Part shown: piece after piece, positions 35,133 through 42,732 of the stretch | How the letters are laid out: each line of letters opens with the position of its first letter | Position numbering within the stretch: position 1 is the stretch's first letter | NCBI RefSeq assembly: GCF_001612725.1 | Contig: NZ_BDAZ01000067.1 | Span: 1-64,000, forward strand | Direction: 5' to 3' | Source: Nocardia anaemiae NBRC 100462 | Lineage (GTDB): Bacteria; Actinomycetota; Actinomycetes; Mycobacteriales; Mycobacteriaceae | DNA: 64,000 nt | Made by a program: the position numbers and the translations under genes | The notes under the pieces: model-generated | Told to the model about the DNA's origin: nothing | Databases searched by the model: none | What the model saw: only the letters and a program-made list of their open reading frames with translations

Positions 35133-36497
35133 GTGTCGCATACCCAGGAGACCGGAACACCAAGACAGACACCAGGTAAGGCCGCGCTGGCGTCCTTCCT
35201 CGGCAGCCTGGTCGAGTACTATGACTTCTTCATCTACGGGTCGGCCTCGGCGCTGGTGTTCGGCCACGTCTTCTTCCCCCGCGCCAGCACCGCGGCAGGT
35301 ACGCTGGCCGCACTCGCGACCTTCGCCGTGGCCTACGTCGCCCGCCCGATCGGATCGTTCTTCCTCGGTCACTTCGGCGACCGGATCGGCCGCAAACGAG
35401 TCCTGATCTTCACCCTCGCGCTGATGGGCGGCTCGACCTTCGCCATCGGCTGCGTGCCCGGTTACGACACCATCGGCGTGGCCGCGCCGATCCTGCTCGT
35501 GGTTCTGCGGATCGCACAGGGGCTGTCCGCCGCAGGCGAGCAGAGCGGCGCGAGCTCGATGACGCTGGAGCACTCGCCCGAAGGCAGGAGGGCGTTCTTC
35601 ACCAGCTTCACCCTCTCCGGAACACAGGCCGGTCTGGTCGTCGCCACACTCGTGTTCATCCCGGTCGCCGCGCTGCCCGAGTCCGCCCTCTACAGCTGGG
35701 GCTGGCGGATTCCGTTCTGGGCCAGCGCGATCGCGGTGTTCGCCGCGATGCTCGTCCGCCGGACCCTCGACGAACCACCCGCTTTCGAGCAGCTCAAAGA
35801 GGAGCAGGAGATCGTCAGGTTTCCGCTGGGAGTCTTCATCCGGTCCTACTGGCGGTCGTTCCTGCGGATCGTGCTCTGCCACCTCTACGGCACCATCTCC
35901 ACTGCCGTGACCGTGTTCGGGCTCGCCTACGCGGTGAACGAGTGGCACATCGCGCGCTCGTCGATGCTGTGGACGATCGTGATCGCCAACGTCGTCCAGG
36001 TCGTGACGATCCCGATGTGGGCGAAGCTGTCCGACCGGGTCGGGCGTCGCCCTGTGTTCGCGGTCGGAGCGGTCGGCTGCGCGGTGTCGGTCTTCGCCTA
36101 CTTCGTTGCGATCACCACCGGGAACTGGATGCTTGTCGCCGCGGCGTCGGTGCTGCTCGTCTCGGTCTGCTATGCGGCGCCGAACGCCGTCTGGCCTGCC
36201 ATGTACGCGGAGATGTTCGACGCCCGGGTTCGCTACACCGGCCTGGCCGTCTCGACGCAGTTCGCCAATCTCGCCCTCGGTTTCCTGCCGACGATCGCCG
36301 CGATCCTGATCGGCACCGGAAGCTTAGGCTGGCTGTCGATCGCGGTGCTGCTCTCCACGCTCTGCCTGATCGCCGCCGCGGCCGCGTTCGCCGGCCGGGA
36401 GACAGCGCACGTTCCGCTGCGGGAGCTCGGGCATTCTTCCCGGGCCCACGGCCCGACCATGCCCGAGCGGGCCGAGGCCGCGCCCAGCGCCTTCTGA
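35133..36497 (+). CDS. MFS transporter of the metabolite:H+ symporter (MHS) family
   Basis: 454 residues from GTG 35133 with AAAGGAG upstream. Twelve membrane segments are expected. Family motifs are FLGSLVEYYDFFIYGSASAL and the loop GHFGDRIGRKRVLIFTLALM (the RK/G-D-R loop 2-3 signature), plus RVGRRPVFAVGAVGCAVSVF in the second half. MHS members import shikimate, dicarboxylates, proline/betaine or aromatic acids. Between the candidate dehydroshikimate dehydratase and aroQ/aroE-type genes, a shikimate- or quinate-like substrate fits best. Confidence 0.92.
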   Translation: MSHTQETGTPRQTPGKAALASFLGSLVEYYDFFIYGSASALVFGHVFFPRASTAAGTLAALATFAVAYVARPIGSFFLGHFGDRIGRKRVLIFTLALMGGSTFAIGCVPGYDTIGVAAPILLVVLRIAQGLSAAGEQSGASSMTLEHSPEGRRAFFTSFTLSGTQAGLVVATLVFIPVAALPESALYSWGWRIPFWASAIAVFAAMLVRRTLDEPPAFEQLKEEQEIVRFPLGVFIRSYWRSFLRIVLCHLYGTISTAVTVFGLAYAVNEWHIARSSMLWTIVIANVVQVVTIPMWAKLSDRVGRRPVFAVGAVGCAVSVFAYFVAITTGNWMLVAAASVLLVSVCYAAPNAVWPAMYAEMFDARVRYTGLAVSTQFANLALGFLPTIAAILIGTGSLGWLSIAVLLSTLCLIAAAAAFAGRETAHVPLRELGHSSRAHGPTMPERAEAAPSAF

Positions 36498-36518
36498 ATC
36501 CCCTTGAAAGGAACCAAC

Positions 36519-36983
36519 ATGCGGCACGGTCGCCTCCTGATCATGAACGGTCCGAACCTCAACCTGCTCGGTACCCGGCAGCCCGAGCTATACGGCACCG
36601 ACACCCTCGCCGACGTCGAGCGGATCGCCGGTGCCAGGGCCGAGGAACTCGGGTACAAGGCCGACTTCTTCCAGAGCAACTCGGAGGGCGCGCTGATCGA
36701 CCGCCTGCACGAGGCGCGTGGCAGCACCGACGGCGTCGTCCTCAACCCCGCAGCGTTCACACACACCTCGGTGGCGCTGCGGGACGCGCTGCTCGCCGCT
36801 GAACTGCCGGTCGTCGAGGTGCACATCAGCAACGTGCACAAGCGCGAGGAGTTCCGGCACCGTTCCTATGTCTCCGACATCGCCGAAGCCGTGATCGTCG
36901 GGGCGGGGATCCGGGGTTATGTGTATGGGATCGAATGTCTCGACCGGGCGCTCCAGCTCCACGAACGAAGGAGCGCGGTGTGA
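36519..36983 (+). CDS. aroQ: Type II 3-dehydroquinate dehydratase
   Basis: 154 residues from ATG 36519 with AAAGGA upstream; a TTG 15 bp earlier is rejected. The type II signature LLIMNGPNLNLLGTRQPELY starts the protein, with catalytic Tyr and the Arg of the flexible loop. FFQSNSEGALIDRLHEARG, VLNPAAFTHTSVALRDALL and VEVHISNVHKREEFRHRSYV complete the active site. It interconverts 3-dehydroquinate and 3-dehydroshikimate. In this operon a catabolic role is likelier than aromatic amino acid synthesis. Confidence 0.96.
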   Translation: MRHGRLLIMNGPNLNLLGTRQPELYGTDTLADVERIAGARAEELGYKADFFQSNSEGALIDRLHEARGSTDGVVLNPAAFTHTSVALRDALLAAELPVVEVHISNVHKREEFRHRSYVSDIAEAVIVGAGIRGYVYGIECLDRALQLHERRSAV

Positions 36984-37837
36984 ACGACCCGCTGCAAGTC
37001 GGCCTGATCGGCGCCGGCATCGGACCGTCCTTTTCCCCCGCCCTCCACGAACGCGAGGCCGCCGCCCTCGGTATCTCCTATCGGTACCGGCTCTGGGACC
37101 TCGATGTCCTCGGCATTGCGCCCGAAGACATTGCGAAGCTGCTCCAGCGTGCCCGCGACGAGGGGTATCGCGGGCTCAACATCACTCACCCCTGCAAACA
37201 GCTCGTGATCCCGCACCTCGACCGGCTCTCGCCCGACGCCAAGGCCATCGGCGCGGTGAACACCGTCGTCCTCGACGACACCGGGATGACCGGACACAAC
37301 ACCGACTGGCAAGGCTTCCGCGCGGGTTTCCTCGAGGGCCTCCCAGATGTCGCGTGCGAGCACGTCGTGCTCCTCGGCGCCGGTGGTGCGGGTGCGGCCG
37401 CCGCGCATGCCCTCCTTTCGCTCGGCACACCCCGCCTCGACGTGCTCGACGTCGATCCGGGCAAGGCGGATGATCTCGCCGCCGCGCTCACTGCGCGCTT
37501 CGGGAACGGACGAGCCATGGCTGGGCACCCGCATGACGTCGCCGAGCGCCTCCGTTCGGCGGACGGCCTGGTACACGCAACCCCGACCGGCATGGCGGCA
37601 CACCCCGGACTGCCACTCGACGCGCGCCTGCTCCGCCCGGACCTGTGGGTCGCCGAGATCGTCTACATGCCGATGGAAACCGAACTCCTCCGCAACGCCC
37701 GCGCCGTCGGCGCGCGGCACCTCAGCGGCGGCCGCATGGTCGTCCACCAAGCCGCGGAGGCGATGCGCCTGTTCACCGGTCTGACACCGGACGCGAGCCG
37801 GATGCTTCGTCACCTGGCCGAACTGGTGAGCCCCTGA
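36980..37837 (+). CDS. Quinate/shikimate dehydrogenase (AroE/QsuD-type)
   Basis: 285 residues from GTG 36980, overlapping aroQ by GTGA, with GAAGGAG upstream. Substrate-binding: LIGAGIGPSFSPALHEREAA. Catalytic Lys in GLNITHPCKQLVIPHLDRLS, Asp in GHNTDWQGFRAGF. Nucleotide loop: VVLLGAGGAGAAAAHALLSL. The NITHP(C)KQ form rather than the biosynthetic NVTxPxK, and the LHE opening, recall catabolic quinate/shikimate dehydrogenases such as corynebacterial QsuD. It would oxidise quinate to 3-dehydroquinate and shikimate to 3-dehydroshikimate. It is the last gene of the operon. Confidence 0.92.
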   Translation: MNDPLQVGLIGAGIGPSFSPALHEREAAALGISYRYRLWDLDVLGIAPEDIAKLLQRARDEGYRGLNITHPCKQLVIPHLDRLSPDAKAIGAVNTVVLDDTGMTGHNTDWQGFRAGFLEGLPDVACEHVVLLGAGGAGAAAAHALLSLGTPRLDVLDVDPGKADDLAAALTARFGNGRAMAGHPHDVAERLRSADGLVHATPTGMAAHPGLPLDARLLRPDLWVAEIVYMPMETELLRNARAVGARHLSGGRMVVHQAAEAMRLFTGLTPDASRMLRHLAELVSP

Positions 37838-38034
37838 ACTGTGCCGTGCGGGGCGTGGCTTGAAAGGCATTTGCCCAGCACGAAGTAGCGGTGCCTGCCC
37901 GCACGGAGACCTTATCCGTCGATCTTCGGCTGGGCGGGTGTCGCCGCACCCTCGGGTGCCTGGAGTGCACCGCGACGAGCGCTGATCCTGGCTGTGGAGA
38001 CCCGGACGGTCCGGACAGCAAGGAGACACAAGCG

Positions 38035-38691
38035 GTGACGACATCGGCAGTTCCGGGGCAATCCAGTGGCTCGCTATATACCGAGCGGGTGCTGATCATC
38101 GACCAGCAGCCCAAGCTTGTCGAAATCAACACCGAGTACGCCTTACTGGACCGTCACGGTCGTCGGCTTGGGGCCGTCGTGCAGGTCGGTCAGAGCCGTT
38201 TGAAGAAGTTTGCGCGTTTCTTCGGCGATTTCAGCAACTTCTTCACCCACCAGCTCGAGGTTCGCGATGCCTCCGAGAATCTTCTCCTTTCGCTGGTCCG
38301 CCCTCGTAAGGTGTTCAAGTCGAGGGTTGTCGTCGAAGGCTCGGCGGGCCAGTCGATCGGCCTGATCATCCAGGAAAACTGGTGGGGCGCAAAGCGATTC
38401 GCGATGCTCGTCGATGGCGAACGGGTGGGAACCATTCACGCGGATGGGCTACTCGGACCACGGATTTTCAGCATTGTCGACGCCGGTGGCGGCGAGATCG
38501 CGCGAATCACCAGAACCACCCAGGGCTTGCACCGGGCGATCACCAGTGCCGAAAAATACGTCGTGGAGATCCATGATCACCTGCGCGAGCCCATCGCGAG
38601 TCTGGTGCTTGCCTCCGCCCTGTCGATCAACACCGCTCTGATGCAGGTGAAGTCGACAACCGTAGGCGATCTGGTCACCGTGATCCCATGA
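38035..38691 (+). CDS. Phospholipid-scramblase/LURP-one-like protein
   Basis: 218 residues from GTG 38035 with AAGGAG about 9 bp upstream. The fold signs are LYTERVLIIDQQPKLVEINT, EYALLDRHGRRLGAVVQVGQ, FTHQLEVRDASENLLLSLVR, SIGLIIQENWWGAKRFAMLV and FSIVDAGGGEIARITRTTQG. These beta-barrel tubby-like proteins bind lipid or DNA in other organisms, but bacterial roles are unclear. No membrane helix except a weak hydrophobic C-terminus (ASLVLASALSINTALMQV). It is not coupled to neighbours. Confidence 0.8.
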   Translation: MTTSAVPGQSSGSLYTERVLIIDQQPKLVEINTEYALLDRHGRRLGAVVQVGQSRLKKFARFFGDFSNFFTHQLEVRDASENLLLSLVRPRKVFKSRVVVEGSAGQSIGLIIQENWWGAKRFAMLVDGERVGTIHADGLLGPRIFSIVDAGGGEIARITRTTQGLHRAITSAEKYVVEIHDHLREPIASLVLASALSINTALMQVKSTTVGDLVTVIP

Positions 38692-39063
38692 GCCCCACTG
38701 TGGGAGCGACGCAAACCGGTTGACGAGAGCGGGAACCCTGACGGCGAGCCCCGTCGATCGACCCAGTCGGATTCGGCTGTGACCGAAAGGTCTTCGGACA
38801 TGCGCTGAGACCGAAGCCGTGCCACAACGAGATGTTGACGACGGGACCAATTGTAGTGGAAGCGATTCCGACGACGGGGATGGCCAACAGTACCGCCGAT
38901 ACGCCCAGGTCCTGCCCACCCGTCGCGTGTGGCTTCCACAGGAAATCACCCAACATATGCAGTTTGGTGGTTCACTCGCCAGGTGAACGCCCGAGCGCGT
39001 GGTCGTCGGTCGCGGTACGCGACAACGGCACTAGACATCAATGGAATTTGAGCCCTCGATTAC
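38692..39063. other. Convergent intergenic region, about 370 bp
   Basis: It lies between the scramblase-like gene (+) and the STAND ATPase gene (-), which converge. Readings on both strands are low-complexity. No terminator with a good U-run was found by eye. Confidence 0.4.
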
Positions 39064-41199
39064 TCAGACCGGCCGATTGCCCGCAGCGGCCAGTCGCTCG
39101 CGCACTCCGCAAACAATATGAGCATCGTGGTCGAACACCCGCTCCACAACAGGGAGCAACTGTTCGAAGAGGGTGATCGCCTCACCCGTGCGTCCCACCG
39201 ACTCATAGGCGTAGGCGAGGTGGTAGCGGATGCTCAAGGTACCGACGTGCTCGGTGCCCATCATGCGCTCCCACTCAGGGAGCACCTGTTCGTAGAGAGT
39301 GACCGCCTCACCCGTGCGCCCCACCGACTCATAGGCGTAGGCGAGGTTGTAGCGGGTGCTCAAGGTACTGGGGTGCTCAGCGCCCAGCACCCGCTTCCGG
39401 TCGGGGAGCACCTGTTCGTAGAGGGTGATCGCCTCACTCGTGCGCCCTAGCGACAGATAGGCGCGAGCCAGGTTGTGGCAGGTGCTCAAGGTGTCGGGGT
39501 GCTCGGCGCCCAGCACCCGCTTCCGGTCGGGGAGCACCTGTTCGTAGAGGGTGATCGCGTCGTCCGCGCGCCCCACCGCCCGATAGGCGCCAGCCAGATT
39601 GTGGCGGGTGGTCAAGCTACCCGGGTGCTCGGCGCCCAGCACTCGCTCCCGATCGGGGAGCAACCGCTCGAGCAGGGCTATCGCCTCACTCGGTCGGCCC
39701 GCCGTCCGATAGGCGCCAGCCAGGTTGTAGCGGGTGCTCAAGGTGTCGGGGTGCTCGGCGCCCAGCACTCGCTCCCGATCGGGGAGCAACCGCTCGAGCA
39801 GGGCTATCGCCTCACCCGGCCGCCCCGCACTCCGATAGGCGTCGGCGAGGTTGTGGCGGATACTCAAAATGTGGCGGTGCTCGGCACCGAGGTGGGTTTC
39901 GGCGTCGAGGAGTGTTCGGCGGGTGTAATCGATCGCTCGGGCGAGGTCCGCGGCCGCGGTCAGCTGATTGCCAGCCCAGATCCGCGCGTTGACCACACGG
40001 GCTGTGTTGTCGGGGTCGAGGCCGGTCAGCCCGGTGACGGTAATGGCGTCGATGTGGTCGATGAGCCCGGCGCCTTCGATCCGGCGCTGCCAAGCCTGAC
40101 CACGGTCGAACAGGCAGGGTTCGATCACGTCGAGGGCATTGCCCAGCAACCGAGCCCGGTCCTGGTCACTGTCGGCGCGGTCGCGTATGACGCGGGCGAC
40201 GAGCCGGTGCATCACGACCGCGGTCCGATCAACCGAGCGAGTGAGCAAACTAGCTTGTACGCAACGGGCCACGGCTTCATCGCGGCGCCCGCCATAATCG
40301 GGCAGCAGGTCGCGGACCACACCTGCAGGCGAAAGCATCGCAACGAGCTCAAGGACGCCTCGGACCGCGGTATCCAAGGTGGGGTCACCACTGGAAGCTT
40401 CGGTAGTAGCGATCGACAGTAGAATCGCCCGATGTACCTGCAAGGGGTATTCATGCCCCGCTATCCGGGTAAACGCCTGGTCCCCGAATCCGGCAAGCAA
40501 CCCCAAATACGTCTCGTAGTCGATACCCAGACGGTCGATCGTGGCCGCGGCCTGGGTCAACGCCAAGGGCAGATCACCTAGTTCCCTGCCCACCCGATCC
40601 GCACCGTCGGTGTCGGCGAGCTTGGTGGCTTTCTTCAGATAGCGCAGGGATTCACGGCGGGTGTAGACCGTGAGATCCAGTGCGGCACCCAGGGTGGCGA
40701 AGGCGTGTTCGGTGCTGGTGATCACAACCTTGATCCCGGTCGCGGCCGGTAGGAACGCTTTGACTTCATCGGGTGCGGTGGCATTGTCCAGCACCAGCAA
40801 TCCCGCCACCGGGCGTCCGGTCCAGAACTCGCGCAACCGGTGCGCCGAGATCTCCGAATCACCATTGGGGTCATCCACACCCAGACGCTGCGCGATCGCT
40901 GCCAGCCCTTCCAACAACACACCCCGGGATTCGGCGTTGACCCACCCCACCAATCCCTCACCATCGCCGGTCAACACCTCGCGGGCATAGGCGGCGGCAA
41001 GCTCGGTTTTACCGACACCCCGCATCCCTGTCACCACCACGACGACCGGCGAACGGTGCACCAGCTTGCGTAACCGGTCCAACGGCGCACGAGTGATGAA
41101 GTCGACCGGCTGCTGCGGAACCATCCCCACCACCCGCCCCGACACAAGACCCGGTGCGGGAGCCGGGGTTGCGCCGATAGCGATGGTGTGAGCGATCAC
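39064..41199 (-). CDS. STAND/NB-ARC ATPase with C-terminal TPR array
   Basis: 711 residues from a GTG at 41199. Walker A is GMRGVGKTE (58-66), Walker B LLVLDNA (134-140), and a GLPL-like motif LGDLPLALTQAA is near 208-219. A winged-helix region follows, then six tandem 42-residue TPRs of the kinesin-light-chain type at the end. This is an NLR-like switch: the TPRs sense and the ATPase oligomerises. The codons upstream of the GTG stay open to 41283 and encode QQAGGINLAGVIAHTIAIGA around the start, with no earlier standard start codon, so the N-terminus is uncertain. The partner gene lies directly upstream. Roles in phage defence or signalling are known for the class, but not shown here. Confidence 0.88.
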   Translation of the reverse strand: MIAHTIAIGATPAPAPGLVSGRVVGMVPQQPVDFITRAPLDRLRKLVHRSPVVVVVTGMRGVGKTELAAAYAREVLTGDGEGLVGWVNAESRGVLLEGLAAIAQRLGVDDPNGDSEISAHRLREFWTGRPVAGLLVLDNATAPDEVKAFLPAATGIKVVITSTEHAFATLGAALDLTVYTRRESLRYLKKATKLADTDGADRVGRELGDLPLALTQAAATIDRLGIDYETYLGLLAGFGDQAFTRIAGHEYPLQVHRAILLSIATTEASSGDPTLDTAVRGVLELVAMLSPAGVVRDLLPDYGGRRDEAVARCVQASLLTRSVDRTAVVMHRLVARVIRDRADSDQDRARLLGNALDVIEPCLFDRGQAWQRRIEGAGLIDHIDAITVTGLTGLDPDNTARVVNARIWAGNQLTAAADLARAIDYTRRTLLDAETHLGAEHRHILSIRHNLADAYRSAGRPGEAIALLERLLPDRERVLGAEHPDTLSTRYNLAGAYRTAGRPSEAIALLERLLPDRERVLGAEHPGSLTTRHNLAGAYRAVGRADDAITLYEQVLPDRKRVLGAEHPDTLSTCHNLARAYLSLGRTSEAITLYEQVLPDRKRVLGAEHPSTLSTRYNLAYAYESVGRTGEAVTLYEQVLPEWERMMGTEHVGTLSIRYHLAYAYESVGRTGEAITLFEQLLPVVERVFDHDAHIVCGVRERLAAAGNRPV
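39136..39891 (-). repeat. Six tandem 126-bp coding repeats (42-residue TPRs)
   Basis: Six units of exactly 42 residues begin LGAEHRHILSIRHNLADAYR, LGAEHPDTLSTRYNLAGAYR, LGAEHPGSLTTRHNLAGAYR, LGAEHPDTLSTCHNLARAYL, LGAEHPSTLSTRYNLAYAYE and MGTEHVGTLSIRYHLAYAYE. DNA identity between neighbours is high, so the array has probably grown or shrunk by recombination. Positions within helices vary most. Confidence 0.9.
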
Positions 41200-41255
41200 C
41201 CCCGCGAGATTGATGCCCCCCGCTTGCTGGTGTGGTGACGCGGCCGGGGTGGGGG

Positions 41256-41726
41256 TTACCGGCGCGCCGAAGGAGGGTCCTGATCACGGCGCCCCGCCTG
41301 CACCGAACCGATCTCGATGTCCCCGTCGAACGTGCCCCCGACCACCCGCACACCGGTCCCGGTCGCCTCCACTTCGCGGATCCGCAACGCCGCCGCCGAC
41401 ACCCGCTCCAAATCCACACCCACCGCCACACCCGCAGCGGCCTCGTGCGCGCGGACCGCCGCGATCAACGCTTGCGCCGCTGCCAGCAACTCCTCATCAC
41501 CTTCAGCGCCCGCGCGCTGCAGGTCCTCGGCTAACACCGCGCGGCGTGCGACCGAATCGGGTTGCTGCTCCACCGATTCGACACCAACCCGCCCGACACG
41601 ACCCGACACCAGAGCCTTCAACTTCTCATAAGCATCGAGCACCACCTGCTTGGCGGTATCGCTCATCCCCGCCACCGCACCCACGGCTACCGCCTCAGCC
41701 ACAATCGCCGGCACCGTCTCCAACAC
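41256..41726 (-). CDS. Small partner protein upstream of the STAND ATPase
   Basis: 156 residues from GTG 41726, preceded by GGAGGGG at an ideal distance; a TTG at 41741 is the alternative. The body is alpha-helical (AKQVVLDAYEKLKALVSGRV, LLAAAQALIAAVRAHEAAAG). The C-terminus carries TGVRVVGGTFDGDIEIGSVQ, a G-V-x-V-x-G...I-x-IG segment like that encoded around the start of the ATPase. Paired helical proteins of this sort stand next to actinobacterial STAND ATPases. The stop lies about 57 bp before the ATPase GTG, within the region where its frame is still open. Confidence 0.75.
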   Translation of the reverse strand: MLETVPAIVAEAVAVGAVAGMSDTAKQVVLDAYEKLKALVSGRVGRVGVESVEQQPDSVARRAVLAEDLQRAGAEGDEELLAAAQALIAAVRAHEAAAGVAVGVDLERVSAAALRIREVEATGTGVRVVGGTFDGDIEIGSVQAGRRDQDPPSARR

Positions 41727-42548
41727 GAGATCCCCTCCCAACTTCCCGCACCCCCATACCGCGCGAGGCTACCGATGTTCTGAGTTCTGACTGCCGGATC
41801 CTACGCCGCCCACGCACGCCACTCCAGCGATACCGAAACCAGCGTTGATGCTTGAAAAATGCGACAGGCCAACGCCATCCGTATCGCGCTGAGCATGCAC
41901 CAGATCCGGTGCAGCCGACTTCGAAGTCGGACACTGTGTCTTCCTGACGCGTCTTCTCGACACCACCAAACCGCCATCACTCCAGGTGATTCGCACGGGG
42001 GACTGTGGATCTAACGGTGTTTCCGGCCTGATTCGCTGAGCGATGTTCAGCGGGAAGGTGCCGTGATGACGACACTTGATGCCGTGGCGAGGAAGAAGGC
42101 CGAGGCTTCGGCTGAGAAGCTGGCAGCGGCGGAGCTGGTCCGGATGGCCAAGGAACAGGGGTTGTCCCTGACCGGGCCCGGTGGGCTGCTCAAACAGTTC
42201 ACCAAGACGGTTCTCGAGACCGCGTTGAACGAGGAGATGACCAAGCATTTGGGCTTTGAGCCGAACCAGGCCCGGCCAGAGCGGGACTCGTCGAATGTGC
42301 GCAATGGGACCAGACCGAAAACGGTGCTGACCGAGACGACCGGGCCGGTGCCGATCGATGTGCCCCGCGACCGTGACGGCAGTTTCGAACCGCAGATCGT
42401 CAAGAAACGCCAACGCCGGTTGAACGGGGTGGATGAGATCGTGTTGTCGTTGTATGCGAAAGGGCTTACCACTGGCGAGATTTCGGCGCAATTCGCTGAG
42501 ATCTAGGGGGCGTCGGTGTCGAAGGAGACGGTGTCGCGGATCACCGAT

Positions 42549-42732
42549 ATTGATGATGTGATGCGTTCCCGTTCGGGTCGTTGCTCTATCATTGACTGAC
42601 GCCCTGCTGGGTTGTCCTGACTTTGGTCCGTCGGCTCGGGCGGGAACGCTTCGAGCATGTCGGCCGCGTGGAGATGACCTAATAGGGGCTTGGTTTCGCC
42701 TCGTCAATGTCTTGTCTGTCCGCGCGGCCGGT
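42549..42732 (+). ncRNA. Candidate bridge-RNA region of the IS110 element
   Basis: 184 bp between the left end and the transposase start. In IS110 elements of the IS621 type this region encodes a bridge RNA whose loops pair with target and donor DNA. The target here would be the IS256 sequence around GGATCACCGAT. I infer it from position only; I have not folded it or matched guide bases. Confidence 0.4.

Noticed and set aside
34527..35948. 473-residue minus-strand reading across the TIM-barrel and transporter genes
   Set aside because: It lies opposite two well-supported genes with 4-base couplings; no recognisable motif.
39136..39891. Regular 126-bp DNA repeats that could suggest a CRISPR or satellite array
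   Set aside because: Units are in-frame TPR codons of one gene, differ mostly at variable helix positions, and have no spacer structure.
42592..42732. Upstream ATG for the IS110 transposase
   Set aside because: It would use most of the element's left non-coding end and adds sequence without similarity to the family; the GTG at 42733 gives normal length.
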